DNA from: Lachnospiraceae bacterium
Lineage (GTDB): Bacteria > Bacillota > Clostridia > Lachnospirales > Lachnospiraceae
Length of the DNA stretch: 64,000 nucleotides
Direction: 5' to 3'
Assembly: GCA_029067085.1 (NCBI GenBank)
Contig: JAIEFE010000015.1
Location: forward strand, 181,633-245,632
Shown here: positions 43,502 to 53,789 of the stretch, in pieces
Layout of the letters: the number at the start of each line of letters is the position of its first letter
How positions within the stretch are numbered: the stretch's first letter is position 1
Position numbers and translations under genes: made by a program
The notes under the pieces: generated by a model
The model's database searches: none
What the model was told of the DNA's origin: nothing
What the model saw: only the letters and a program-made list of their open reading frames with translations

Positions 43502-45355
43502 TCAAAATACATCCTTCCAAAAGCCAATTTCTTTATTATCATATGTTCCGATAACCAATCCTCTGTCAAGAAACGCATTACGTTCTTCACAACAAGTTTC
43601 AGGCAACAATCCACACGCATGACAAGCCGCAAGATTTAAAGAATCCCGTCCCTGCCCATTACTCATTATACATATCGGATCATTAGAACACGTTTGTGCA
43701 TGGGCTATGGCTTTTTTCAACACTTGTGGAAAAGCATCCGCTCTTCCTTGTCTAACCAAACCACCAAGAGTTCCTTCCGAATCTCCACTGGCTGTATAAA
43801 TAAAAATTCCTGCCATGACTTTACCATCAGATTCCTCAGAACAATATAAACGCTCACTAAGTGAAGCAATACTATAACCGCATTCAAAACTCAGCTGTGA
43901 AATCAAAAGATGCGAAACCGTATGTAACATAATAAATTTGGGTGTAATCGTTCTCGGATGGTTCTTTCCAATAAATGAAATCGAATAATTATTTTTTATT
44001 CTCTCAGCTCTCTCAATTACCACCGGATTATCTGCTATCCATTTATCAATATCCGACTGCTCAAATTCAATAAATATGCCCTCTCCTCGAACTTCATATG
44101 CCGGATACCACCGTGTATTTGATTCTTTAACATCGACAAATCCTTTGTCATTTCTGCTCATTGCAGGATTAATTCTTGAAAAACCAATCAGAGCATTTAC
44201 AACACGTACTTTATCAATCAATGAAATAGATTTTATATGTGGTATATTATATTCTTTAATATCCATTTCTTCTCGTGAAAAATCCCCTAAGGTTTTTCCT
44301 GACGAAGAAGAAATTTCTCCTGTTAATGCACAATACTCATCAATTCGATACTGTATTCCTGTAACATCAACTTCTGACGTTTCCGGTTCCAGCCACTTTT
44401 TTATAAGGATTTTTTCCACATCATCTTTTAACGCACCTACTTCCAGTGCAATTTTTTCAGTCCATTTTGGCAACCGTTTTTTAATGGTATTAATCTTATC
44501 TTCTGGCTCTTCGTCACTTATAATGGTAACGCAGTCCTCAAAAGCCTTGCTCTTCTCTATCTTAATGTTTAATTTATCCGCATATGGCGGGATAACTAAA
44601 GAACTGTAAACAATCGGAAAATAAACCGATGAAGCACCTCTCTGTACGGTTTTAGGATAACACGGACATTTTTCATTAATATGCCTAAAAGGATGATTAC
44701 CTGCACATCTAAAAAAATCAGTACCTGCATCCTGATCCAATTTTTCAAAACAATCCTTATCAAATGCTCCCTTTAAAGATGCCGTTGCCCCACAAGAACA
44801 ACTTACACTAAGTCCCTCAAGTCCTTCCGTACCCGATGCACCGGTTTTAAACTTTAATTCTGGTTTAGCGCAAACAGGCTTTTTCGATTTTGTATGAACC
44901 CATTTTACCCAAGGGAAATCATTCAAGTGCCCTTTCTCGCAAACCGTTACGATACGTGCCACAACAAGATCTTGTTTGCATTTCGGGCATTGCATATGCT
45001 CGACCATATTTTCATCTCTCGCTAGAATATTGGAGTTCGCACTTTTTCTATACTCGTCAATCCATTTCTGCAAAGGTTGAAACTTTCTGCATTTAGGACA
45101 AAAATACCATTCTGGGAATCGCGCATACGCAATATTAGTCGGTATGGCAAAATAATCAACCTCCAATGCCTTGGCAAACCGATCATCGTAAATCCTCACA
45201 GTATCTCCGCTCCAATATTCCGGTGCGGCCGTAACCAACGTTTGATCAGGAAAATCTACCATTGCACCGACGCCATATTGTAAAACTGCTTGCGCCGCAC
45301 GTACAGAATACGAAACTCTATTCAAATCAACTTTTCCTTTAATTTGTTCAGACAT
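43502..45355 (-). CDS. drmB: DISARM protein DrmB (DUF1998)
   Basis: The 617 residues fit DrmB. The N-terminus reads RAAQAVLQYGVGAMVDFPDQ with zinc-binding CPKC pairs (CPKCRKF, CPKCKQD, then CEKGHLNDFPWV). The C-terminal DUF1998 has FIMLHTVSHLLISQLSFECG, IFIYTASGDSEGTLGGL and a Cys set CHACGLLPETCC. DrmB partners the helicase DrmA in DISARM and together they form the core that senses phage DNA. It starts four bases after drmA. Confidence 0.9.
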   Translation of the reverse strand: MSEQIKGKVDLNRVSYSVRAAQAVLQYGVGAMVDFPDQTLVTAAPEYWSGDTVRIYDDRFAKALEVDYFAIPTNIAYARFPEWYFCPKCRKFQPLQKWIDEYRKSANSNILARDENMVEHMQCPKCKQDLVVARIVTVCEKGHLNDFPWVKWVHTKSKKPVCAKPELKFKTGASGTEGLEGLSVSCSCGATASLKGAFDKDCFEKLDQDAGTDFFRCAGNHPFRHINEKCPCYPKTVQRGASSVYFPIVYSSLVIPPYADKLNIKIEKSKAFEDCVTIISDEEPEDKINTIKKRLPKWTEKIALEVGALKDDVEKILIKKWLEPETSEVDVTGIQYRIDEYCALTGEISSSSGKTLGDFSREEMDIKEYNIPHIKSISLIDKVRVVNALIGFSRINPAMSRNDKGFVDVKESNTRWYPAYEVRGEGIFIEFEQSDIDKWIADNPVVIERAERIKNNYSISFIGKNHPRTITPKFIMLHTVSHLLISQLSFECGYSIASLSERLYCSEESDGKVMAGIFIYTASGDSEGTLGGLVRQGRADAFPQVLKKAIAHAQTCSNDPICIMSNGQGRDSLNLAACHACGLLPETCCEERNAFLDRGLVIGTYDNKEIGFWKDVF

Positions 45356-45359
45356 TAAA

Positions 45360-48300
45360 TCATTCCTCCCATATTACAACACTTCCTGTTACAGGGGCAT
45401 CGACATTTCGCATTGAAGTAAGTGTGTCAATAGCCACGTCTCTTCCTGCAGAGTTATATTGCCTTAGCAACCGGCGTTCTTCGGAATTTGGTGGAGATAC
45501 CATGAATCTTCTACCAAAATAAATCGGAATCTTAACCCCATCCTGATTACATTCGTCAACAAGTTCCTGCCATTTCACAAAAAATTCCTGCATTTCCGAA
45601 CGGATATCTTCAATATCATCTTTCAAATGATTTTCCGAACGGGCGTTAATACTTTTTATACGGTTCAAAACAAATTCTTGAATTTCGTATATGGATTTCT
45701 CCAAATCTCCCATATCAAACTTTTGAGCATCTATGTCGTCTCTCCATTCTTCTTTTTGTCTTATCATGGCCGTAAGAACGGCATGTAATGCTCGCTCGCG
45801 TGCTGGTTTTGAAAAGGGCGTAGCCCCTGTCGGTTCAACAAATCGATAAAACGATTCGTGATAAGCACGAAATCTTTCATAATGTGACCGATCTCTGCTC
45901 TTTGTTGCATCATACTGTATAAAACACAATCCCGGAAAAGAACGCCCTACCCGGCTAGATGCCTGTATATATTCACTGGTTAATTTAGGTTGACCAACCA
46001 TAAGCATTACATTAAGCCTTGCAACGTCAATTCCGACCGAAATCATATTCGTTGCCAACAAAACACTTGAAGCATATTGCTTTGCTTCCATATTCTCCTT
46101 GGAATACTCGATCTTCTCCAATTTATCCAGTGTTTCGTTTAACTCGGTAGTTGACACTCTGCTTGTCAGCTCATCTGCCCTGACAATAAGTCGTCTTGTC
46201 GTAAACATTCTATTGGCGGTTCTGATAATAAAATCTTTTACGTCATCATCTACTAACGTGGATGCCTTTCCCAAATCCTTCAAGCTATTAAAATAGGCCG
46301 TCAACGTCCAAAGTTTATCCTTTATTTCATCTGACAAGTCCATTGTATATACCTTCTGCATTAATGCCGCCATCATACGTATCTCGGTCATCGCTTTTGT
46401 TTTTCCGGAAGGCATAATGCCAATATACTTTCTTCCGTAGATTCCTTTTTTATAATCAATGGTTGCTTCTCGTGCAAAGAAGGAATCCTCGGCATCCAAT
46501 CCGGGGGCAGGAAACTGTACCACTTCTCTATTATACAATACGGAGCATTGCTCCTTTGCTCTTCTAATCGTTGCCGTTGAAGCAATAATTTTGGGATAAA
46601 CTCCCTTTTGACCACAAATCCCGTCAACGGCAGTTTCGTATATGCCTACAACCGTACCAAGTGCCCCTGATATAAGGTGAAGTTCGTCTTGTATAATCAA
46701 TTCCGGTGCTCTGTTATTACTTCCAACTCCAAAGAAAGCACCTATCCGTCCGTCCCACGGCATCATTGCAAACTTATCAACCGTACCGAATAAGAGTGTA
46801 GGCGGATTACGGTATAATTCGTCATCTATAATTTGAATAGGGAGTTTATTCGTAAAATCACAATCCTCTTGCGGACAAAACATATAAAAATGTTTTCCGC
46901 TTCCCATATTATACCCCCATTCGCCAACCAATTTATTGTCTCTGTCATCTTTTACCATTTTCGTTCCACACCAAGGGCACTTTAAAACCTGAAACTTATT
47001 ATGTCTCTCTTTTTCACTGCGCACATAATAATGTTTACTGACATTTCGTAGCTTCTCTAAATGGTAACTTGCGGAATTCTTGCCCTCATTTCTATTTGGA
47101 ATATGTGTACCTCCAATCCATAAACCAATTGAAATCGGTTCTTTTCCTAATGAATATATTGGATATTTACGATGATTTATGTCACATTGTTGTCGAATAT
47201 ATTCGCATGCGCATATCAGTGTCGCTGCACGTGTAAATTGTTGTGCTGCCAAAAGCCGTAATGTATATCTCATAATTACGGTTGTTCCAGCCGCCTCTTT
47301 TGAATGAATCAACCGTCTATAAAATATCGCAAAAGCAGTCAAACCTAAATACGCTTCTGTTTTACCACCACCAGTAGGAAACCATATCAAATCAACAATA
47401 TTACGTTCCGGTGACTCCTCATAGACAATAGAATTGATATCCATTAGCAAGAACGCAATCTGAAACGGTCTCCAACGACAATTTGCATCATCCTCTTTAT
47501 AATAATCCACATTGCGAAGCCAACCCGATATTTCTTCGTCTCCTGGATATCGATCCGCACTCTTCTTTGTCATATCCGATTGCATCGTGATATGTACCCG
47601 TTGCATGAACATTGCTCTATTTGCTAAAAGGAATGCTTTATATGCACTCTCATTTTCTTTCAAAGTTGTAATACCGGCATACATTCTTTCATAAGCTCGT
47701 CTACATTCTGCAATGTTTTTTGAAGCCGCCGAAATATATTTAGTATCAAGTGATAAAGCCGCGTTTTCCAAATTATCGACCCAACTTCTATATAAATCTA
47801 CCAAACTATACATAGAGGAAAGCTTTGTATCTTTATCTATAGAACTCAAATCCGACAAGTATTTCATTGACAATTCATCATCTTTTAATATTCTATTCTG
47901 CGGAAGTGAAAAGTTCATGGCAGGAATTTCCTCCACGGGGAAAAAATCATTCCAGACACTGCCTTTGCCCTGTTTATCAATATCCCAGTTTACCGAAGTA
48001 CCAAGTCCCGTACCGTATATTTTTTTATGGCGATAAAGAAGTTCAAGAGAACATTCTTCTTCATCCATCATATGAACATCCGCTTGGGGATTACTCTCAA
48101 CAAAGGAAAAATAATTATTATGAGTATTAATTTCAATACACGATTGGAATATACAATGGTTAGCTTTTGCTGGGACTTCTTCAAGCCCGTTTACAAGCAT
48201 AACAGTAACTGACCATATGTCATCTGATAGCTTTGTTCGTAAAGCAACTATTTTTGCACTGGTTCCGTCAAGTTCTCTATTTGATTCGTCATCAACGTAT

Positions 48301-49052
48301 TCTCCTTTTGAAAAATCTAGTACAAACTCAGGAATTTCATGCGGGACACGGACATATCCCGCACTGCAATAATCTACAAATCTATATGCGATTTGTTTTA
48401 AAATCTGATATTCATTTTCGGGAATAGTATCTTTCTCGAAAATATCTCTGACTTCTTTTGCTTTAATCTGGGTCAGAAGCTTAATTGTCCCCGTATTTTT
48501 ATCAAAAGCCATTTTATGTGCAAGTTCCGGCGGGATGGCATAATGTTCAGGATCAGCAGGAGTATACGGTATTGTGCAATCCGTTATCAAAGCCTTTCTA
48601 TATGTTGCGAATGTTACTTTCCCCTTTATGATATCAGCGTCTCCTTTTGCAAGAAAAGTAATACCCATTGATGATGGCTTATACTGCATGGACATACCGA
48701 TTTCTTCATCCAGATTTTCATTTGCCGTTTCGTCAAATTCAGATACATGTTTATGTTGCTCTTGTACTGGTTCCGTTTGAATTTCCGATTCCGTATCAGG
48801 CTCTTCTTCCTTTTCGACATTTCCATCCATTTCCAATAAAGGAACCGTTTCATCGTTATCCTGATTCATTTGATTTCCCTGCGGAAAAAGTATTCCCACA
48901 GAATAACGACTTGTCGGTGTACTGGAAATAAGTTCATGCTCAATATCTGGCAGAGAAAATTCCGAACCTGGTCCAAGCAGTTCCGATTTGATAATTTTAA
49001 TATACTCTTCTCGTGCATCAATCAATTGCCTTCTAATTTCACTCTCGTTCAC
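45360..49052 (-). CDS. drmA: DISARM helicase DrmA
   Basis: This 1,230-residue SF2-like helicase has a long N-terminal region with an acidic segment. Walker A FPTGGGKTEAYL lies near 556, motif II LIIQDELHLISG near 785, and motif III ASTATIRR after it. The C-terminal lobe has LLATNMISVGIDVARLNVM and motif VI QASSRVGRSFPG near 1029. A CPWCGTKM/CPQEDC zinc pair lies between the lobes. It is the motor of DISARM. It overlaps drmE by an ATGA-type junction. Confidence 0.92.
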   Translation of the reverse strand: MNESEIRRQLIDAREEYIKIIKSELLGPGSEFSLPDIEHELISSTPTSRYSVGILFPQGNQMNQDNDETVPLLEMDGNVEKEEEPDTESEIQTEPVQEQHKHVSEFDETANENLDEEIGMSMQYKPSSMGITFLAKGDADIIKGKVTFATYRKALITDCTIPYTPADPEHYAIPPELAHKMAFDKNTGTIKLLTQIKAKEVRDIFEKDTIPENEYQILKQIAYRFVDYCSAGYVRVPHEIPEFVLDFSKGEYVDDESNRELDGTSAKIVALRTKLSDDIWSVTVMLVNGLEEVPAKANHCIFQSCIEINTHNNYFSFVESNPQADVHMMDEEECSLELLYRHKKIYGTGLGTSVNWDIDKQGKGSVWNDFFPVEEIPAMNFSLPQNRILKDDELSMKYLSDLSSIDKDTKLSSMYSLVDLYRSWVDNLENAALSLDTKYISAASKNIAECRRAYERMYAGITTLKENESAYKAFLLANRAMFMQRVHITMQSDMTKKSADRYPGDEEISGWLRNVDYYKEDDANCRWRPFQIAFLLMDINSIVYEESPERNIVDLIWFPTGGGKTEAYLGLTAFAIFYRRLIHSKEAAGTTVIMRYTLRLLAAQQFTRAATLICACEYIRQQCDINHRKYPIYSLGKEPISIGLWIGGTHIPNRNEGKNSASYHLEKLRNVSKHYYVRSEKERHNKFQVLKCPWCGTKMVKDDRDNKLVGEWGYNMGSGKHFYMFCPQEDCDFTNKLPIQIIDDELYRNPPTLLFGTVDKFAMMPWDGRIGAFFGVGSNNRAPELIIQDELHLISGALGTVVGIYETAVDGICGQKGVYPKIIASTATIRRAKEQCSVLYNREVVQFPAPGLDAEDSFFAREATIDYKKGIYGRKYIGIMPSGKTKAMTEIRMMAALMQKVYTMDLSDEIKDKLWTLTAYFNSLKDLGKASTLVDDDVKDFIIRTANRMFTTRRLIVRADELTSRVSTTELNETLDKLEKIEYSKENMEAKQYASSVLLATNMISVGIDVARLNVMLMVGQPKLTSEYIQASSRVGRSFPGLCFIQYDATKSRDRSHYERFRAYHESFYRFVEPTGATPFSKPARERALHAVLTAMIRQKEEWRDDIDAQKFDMGDLEKSIYEIQEFVLNRIKSINARSENHLKDDIEDIRSEMQEFFVKWQELVDECNQDGVKIPIYFGRRFMVSPPNSEERRLLRQYNSAGRDVAIDTLTSMRNVDAPVTGSVVIWEE

Positions 49053-51676
49053 ATCAATACCTCCACTTCCGTAATCGGTTTATTAACCAAGTTAATACTT
49101 ACATTCGTACTTTCATGCAATTCTATAATATTTTCTAATTCTAACGTTTCTGAAAGATTATCCACATTATTATATACAACTTCAAGCGCACTTCCTTCTT
49201 GCGGAATATGTCCGCTCAGCTTATCGTTGATTGCCTTGCCAATAAGTTCAAGGATTTTCCTACGTTCACTCCTAACGATTCGGCAGGCTTCAAAGAATTC
49301 ATCAGTATCATTTAAAAGTTTTTTGTCTTGAGTAATTTGAGCAATATATCCCATGGTTTCAGCATTTTTTGGACCCACAATATGGCTATCTTCTACTAAC
49401 CATGACCGAATGGCAACATCCTGCAATGAGCTTCCGGCGTTACGCATTTTTTTTGCAATATCACGATATGTATAATTTCCCTGCGTTTTATATCTCCTTA
49501 ATACATCTTTCCAATATACGGCCTTTTCAGAAGCTTCAATTACATTTTTGCTCAGTTTTCCCGTATCAAGCAATTTTTCAAAAATAAAGTCTACAATATT
49601 TTTTGTATAGTCATCTCTTCTTGTAAATACCAAAAAGTCACCCGGAAGCAGCTTATCCACCGCTTTTTCCGTAACACTTCCCTCTTCGTAATCAAATACA
49701 ACAGCCGTATAATATTTTGAGAAAAAAATATGTTCGCCAGTCACGAACACGCCTACTTTTTTAACTTCTGAAGTGGTTGAATTACTATTGGAAACAAGGC
49801 CTCTCTTTACAAACTTACTGATGTTAAAAACATTTAGTTTCTCAATATATTCCTCTAAATCAGAAAAACTTTGAACAATAATTTCCTCTTCTTTATCGGC
49901 TTTTCCAGCATATGTATCCTCCAAAACTTCTTCACTATAACTAATACCACGAATCTTTGCATTCAACCTTTTCTCGGACTTGTCTTTTTTCTTCTTTCGA
50001 TAGTTAAACGATTTACCTTCACATTCATATAGTAAAATATCAATATTCTTTGCGGAATGACACTGTAACGGATCAAATTTTTTACCACTTATATCTCCGA
50101 CAACAAGAATCAATTCATATTCGTGAGTAGCATCAAATCGATTTGCCGTAACACATATAACATCATCATCATTATCTTTCAAAATATCGGTTAAAATCAG
50201 AATATCTGTATAATAAGCCTTTGGCACAACTATTGCAATTTTTCTACCGCTATGTTCTACCAAATATTCCTTTATGGCCAATGCTTTCGGAGAATGATCC
50301 ATAAACTCATAATATTTTTTTTCTATATCGCTTGTCACGGCAATACACAAATCTTCCATCGAACCAGCTTTATCGGCAATTTCCCATAATTTATCGATAC
50401 GTTCTTTCGGAGACAAGACAGTCGCACCAATCCCTAAGTTTATAATTACATATTCCATCTGATTCATCGAAAATACGGATGTAGTTAATAAATTCAATAA
50501 TCCATGGGCAGACAAAATAAATTCGTTTTTTTGTTCACTAATCCAATTAGATTGCTTAATCAAAAGCAGTGCACGCTTAATCCTACAATATTCGTCCCAT
50601 GTCCACCCACCAGAGACAGGAATCGACGAAACTGTATTATTAACAATATTATCAATCTGCTTTTCCAATTCCACTGTAAATGAATTAAGACATTTAATTT
50701 TCCCTATATTTTTTGACAAATAGCTTTTCGTACAGGCAAATATATTCGCTTCCTCATACATATCTAAAATATAGTCACTTGTATCAACATTAAGCAACAA
50801 AGCAATATGTACAAAATAAAGAGATTTTCTTCTTAACAAATCAGCTAACTCGGAACAATTTTCGGTTAAAGAAAACATTCCGTTAATAAGCAATCCTACT
50901 ACTTTGTTTCCGTATTTATCAAGAACAAGATCTCTTGCAACAGACATTTTCCCGGCTATTTTAAGAACCGGAGCAGCTTTAGTCGGATTAGTCCCGAATT
51001 GTATTTCTTCCTGACCTGTATAATATGCCGCTGGTACAATGTCAAGCAATCCTATTTTCTTTCTCTCTCCATATACAATGCTTAAATGCTTACATATTTC
51101 CAAAAAATCCCCTCTACTAGATACAATAACTACCGCTACATTAATCACACTAGGCACATCTGCCACAGGTATACCTAAAATATGTGATAAGAATTCCTCG
51201 CGATTCGTTTTTAACTTACGCACACCTCTTCCGTCAGTACACGATGATGTCCCATAATATGGTTTTACCAAATGTTTATTGTGTATATAAGGTATTTTCA
51301 GCCTAGCTTCTCCATTTTTACCTTTAGGATTTTCTATAAGAACCATCTTAATTCCATAATCATCCACTAATCCTCCCCAACGATATCTTTTATTTTTATA
51401 CATTACTATATCATTGATTTGAAGTTGAGAAATAATATCATCATTTGTCCAAAGACTATAAGACAAGCATCCCAATGTAACGGCTACAACCGATATAACA
51501 TCAAAACAGATCGAACCGGTATGCAACGCAAAGTTAACAGAATGCGTTTCTCCGTCAATAACTTTATCAAAAAACTTGATATAACGTTGTATAATACATT
51601 CTTTTGAAATCAGTGCATCTTCATAATAAATGGCACATTTATCAAGCATGGCACTTATAAGATTATTAGCTGTCAT
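49049..51676 (-). CDS. drmE: DISARM class 2 protein DrmE
   Basis: The 875 residues have no catalytic motif I can name. The length and the position directly before drmA, with a 4-base overlap, match DrmE of class 2 DISARM, whose function is unknown. Visible parts are an N-terminal domain (DIVMYKNKRYRWGGLVDD), a central Rossmann-like section (RKIAIVVPKAYYTDILILTD, YELILVVGD) and a helical C-terminus that resembles the DUF-type domain after PGDFLVFTRRDDYTKNIVDF. The call leans on context as well as sequence. Confidence 0.75.
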   Translation of the reverse strand: MTANNLISAMLDKCAIYYEDALISKECIIQRYIKFFDKVIDGETHSVNFALHTGSICFDVISVVAVTLGCLSYSLWTNDDIISQLQINDIVMYKNKRYRWGGLVDDYGIKMVLIENPKGKNGEARLKIPYIHNKHLVKPYYGTSSCTDGRGVRKLKTNREEFLSHILGIPVADVPSVINVAVVIVSSRGDFLEICKHLSIVYGERKKIGLLDIVPAAYYTGQEEIQFGTNPTKAAPVLKIAGKMSVARDLVLDKYGNKVVGLLINGMFSLTENCSELADLLRRKSLYFVHIALLLNVDTSDYILDMYEEANIFACTKSYLSKNIGKIKCLNSFTVELEKQIDNIVNNTVSSIPVSGGWTWDEYCRIKRALLLIKQSNWISEQKNEFILSAHGLLNLLTTSVFSMNQMEYVIINLGIGATVLSPKERIDKLWEIADKAGSMEDLCIAVTSDIEKKYYEFMDHSPKALAIKEYLVEHSGRKIAIVVPKAYYTDILILTDILKDNDDDVICVTANRFDATHEYELILVVGDISGKKFDPLQCHSAKNIDILLYECEGKSFNYRKKKKDKSEKRLNAKIRGISYSEEVLEDTYAGKADKEEEIIVQSFSDLEEYIEKLNVFNISKFVKRGLVSNSNSTTSEVKKVGVFVTGEHIFFSKYYTAVVFDYEEGSVTEKAVDKLLPGDFLVFTRRDDYTKNIVDFIFEKLLDTGKLSKNVIEASEKAVYWKDVLRRYKTQGNYTYRDIAKKMRNAGSSLQDVAIRSWLVEDSHIVGPKNAETMGYIAQITQDKKLLNDTDEFFEACRIVRSERRKILELIGKAINDKLSGHIPQEGSALEVVYNNVDNLSETLELENIIELHESTNVSINLVNKPITEVEVLM

Positions 51677-51692
51677 ATAAACACACTCCCGC

Positions 51693-53237
51693 CTAATCTT
51701 TTTTCATTAACGTATTAATACACTCCAAAATAAACAAAGCCATTTCCTCAATTACGGGTATTGTAACGGAATTACCCAGTTGCTTATATTTTTGTGAATC
51801 CGGCATATCTTCCGGAAACGAAAAAGCGTCATTTCCGTTACTGTCTAGAAACGCATAATTTACAAATCCCTGTAACTTTCCCCACTCTATCGGAGTCATA
51901 ACACGAATTCCCTTATCATTTAACAGAGTTTTTTTCCCTTTTATTTCCATACCCGCAATTCCTTCTTGCGGATCAAAAATTAGATTCCTTTCACGCCCAG
52001 AACCACCGGTTGCTAACAAAGTATTCGCAATCGGTTTTTCTACATTCGGCTTATTTACTATTCGATAGCCGAATCCATATCCTTTGCCTTCTTGTCTGGC
52101 TCTGTGTCTAATAAGTGTATCTAAATATCCAGATGCCATATAATATTTTGCATCCACATTATGTTCCAGCAAATCATTCAGGTTATCATATAATTTTTTT
52201 TCTCCGAATTTCGGTAATTCTTTCGGTAAACTTAGAAGCTGTTTTTTCCCGAATCTCTCCGTATCAAACCCGATTAAATAAGTTCTAGGACGATTCTGTG
52301 GCACGCCAAAATCACGAGAATTTCTAACAAAATCTTTGGGCTTATATATCGGTATCCCATCTTTCGATAATTCAACACCTATAATATGATATCCCAATTT
52401 AATTTCTAACGTTTCGATAATTTTTTTAAATGTCTCACCTTTATTATGTGTCACAAGTCTATCAACATTTTCCAAAAAGAACACTAGCGGACGAGTCCGC
52501 TCAATAATATCTGCAATATGAAAAAATATCTTTCCTTTTTCTTCATTTTCAAATCCTTCTTGAAGCCCAACTCTGCTAAAAGTCTGGCAAGGAAAGCCCG
52601 CAAGTAAAATATCATATTCCGTTTTTTCTATAAGCGTTTTGAATTCTTCGCTAGTCAAATCATGTTTTGGATTTTCTCCAAACAAATGCTCATATGTCTT
52701 ACACGCACTCTTATCTATCTCCGCCGATAACACATTAGTAAATTTGCCTGTCAGCTCAAATCCGCGTCGTATACCACCGATACCTGCACACAAATCAATT
52801 GTTTTATATGGTGCAACCGGTAATTTATGTAATTCATCTATAATTACAGACACACAATAATCTAATTCCTTCTTTATCTCATGTCCCCAAAATCTTAACA
52901 CCACCCACCCTTCCTGTTGCAATTTCTTAGTCACATCAGTATCACGTTCCATGTTATTTTCAATTTTAGCGATCCAAAATTCTTGGTTGCTCTTTATTTC
53001 TTCACGAGCATGTTCCCAATCGTATCCATGCCAAAAATCTCCATCACAAAAAATTGCTATTTTTCTGGCTGTAAACGTGATATCTGGTTTTCCAAATACC
53101 GATTTATCGTTTCTTTTAAATGTTGTTATACCATTGCGAATCAATTCCATACAAAGTACATTTTCAAGTTCTGTATCTTTATTTCTCACTCGGCTCATAT
53201 TATACTTAATCTGTTCCTTGGTTTTTTGGCGAGCCAT
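51693..53237 (-). CDS. drmMII: Vsr-like endonuclease fused to C5-cytosine methyltransferase (drmMII-type)
   Basis: The 514 residues join two enzymes. Residues 1-125 are Vsr-like: MSRVRNKDTELE, KPDITF with the catalytic Asp near 52, CDGDFWHGYDW near 64-73, and GWVVLRFWGHEI. From 145 there is a full C5 methyltransferase: motif I DLCAGIGG, motif IV AGFPCQTFSRVG with the catalytic Cys near 217, motif VI ENV, motif VIII VPQNRPRTYLIG, and motifs IX-X RVMTPIEWGKLQGF and YKQLGNSVTIPV. It should mark host DNA for the DISARM system. ATG 53237 has GAGGTG at 7 bases. Confidence 0.88.
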   Translation of the reverse strand: MARQKTKEQIKYNMSRVRNKDTELENVLCMELIRNGITTFKRNDKSVFGKPDITFTARKIAIFCDGDFWHGYDWEHAREEIKSNQEFWIAKIENNMERDTDVTKKLQQEGWVVLRFWGHEIKKELDYCVSVIIDELHKLPVAPYKTIDLCAGIGGIRRGFELTGKFTNVLSAEIDKSACKTYEHLFGENPKHDLTSEEFKTLIEKTEYDILLAGFPCQTFSRVGLQEGFENEEKGKIFFHIADIIERTRPLVFFLENVDRLVTHNKGETFKKIIETLEIKLGYHIIGVELSKDGIPIYKPKDFVRNSRDFGVPQNRPRTYLIGFDTERFGKKQLLSLPKELPKFGEKKLYDNLNDLLEHNVDAKYYMASGYLDTLIRHRARQEGKGYGFGYRIVNKPNVEKPIANTLLATGGSGRERNLIFDPQEGIAGMEIKGKKTLLNDKGIRVMTPIEWGKLQGFVNYAFLDSNGNDAFSFPEDMPDSQKYKQLGNSVTIPVIEEMALFILECINTLMKKD

Positions 53238-53418
53238 TGCGCATCACCTCGCTTCTTAGTTTTTAATTAATATTTACGAAACACCATAACCTGAACAAAG
53301 TCACCACTCATTATTTCAACTGGCATTCAGGCAACTTTAACCCATTTCCATTTCATATTCTGATAAAAACCAGACATTGCCATATACTGACTATACAATC
53401 ACCCTTATTTTACCTCAC

Positions 53419-53462
53419 ATATATAGAGAAATCCATTCTACAATGCTATATATCTCTGTCAG
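53419..53462 (-). promoter_or_regulatory. candidate promoter and dyad upstream of drmMII
   Basis: On the leftward strand, CTGACA (53457-53462) and TAGAAT (53435-53440) have a 16-bp spacer. Inverted arms ATATATAG (53419-53426) and CTATATAT (53446-53453) straddle the -10. The leader to drmMII would be about 190 bases. Confidence 0.4.
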
Positions 53463-53548
53463 AAACAAATATCGCAATAATGAAACATAAAAGTATTATA
53501 TTCTAAATATAATATAAATACAACAAATATGCCTGAGTGAATTACTTC

Positions 53549-53632
53549 TTAATTCATAAGGGTTCCCCCTGAAATATCTCATAGTTGCTGCCATCATAGC
53601 CTTTCGACAATTCACAGCGGTTAACCACCATA
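53549..53632 (-). CDS. possible 27-residue leader peptide
   Basis: An ATG at 53632 with AGAGGAGA about 10 bases upstream opens a 27-codon frame (MVVNRCELSKGYDGSNYGDI and seven more). It lies about 60 bases after the predicted start of the promoter at 53712. It may be a leader peptide or the stump of a lost gene. Confidence 0.35.
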
Positions 53633-53697
53633 TCTATGCTTTTCTCCTCTTTATTTCCTTGACATACAAACATCTAATCATGTGAAAAGCATATAAA

Positions 53698-53740
53698 AGA
53701 CTACTATATGTAGTATACCTCAAAGTAGCCTTTTTTCCAA
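53698..53740 (-). promoter_or_regulatory. palindromic promoter element, copy 1
   Basis: On the leftward strand, TTGGAA (53735-53740) and TATACT (53712-53717) have a 17-bp spacer. ACTAC/GTAGT arms (53700-53714) and a further AAGTAG (53723-53728) form an operator-like set. The same arrangement recurs at 57821-57867. Confidence 0.6.
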
Positions 53741-53789
53741 TATCCGACAATATATTTTCACATACTCTAGTTCAAGCAACTCTTCCCCA

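Larger units (their letters stand above)
53238..53789. other. 552-bp gap between the DISARM operon and the MFS gene
   Basis: Strongly A+T-rich. It holds a candidate DISARM promoter with dyad (53419-53462), a short frame with a good ribosome binding site (53549-53632) and a palindromic promoter element (53698-53740), each listed separately. No RNA gene or full-length protein was seen. Confidence 0.6.
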
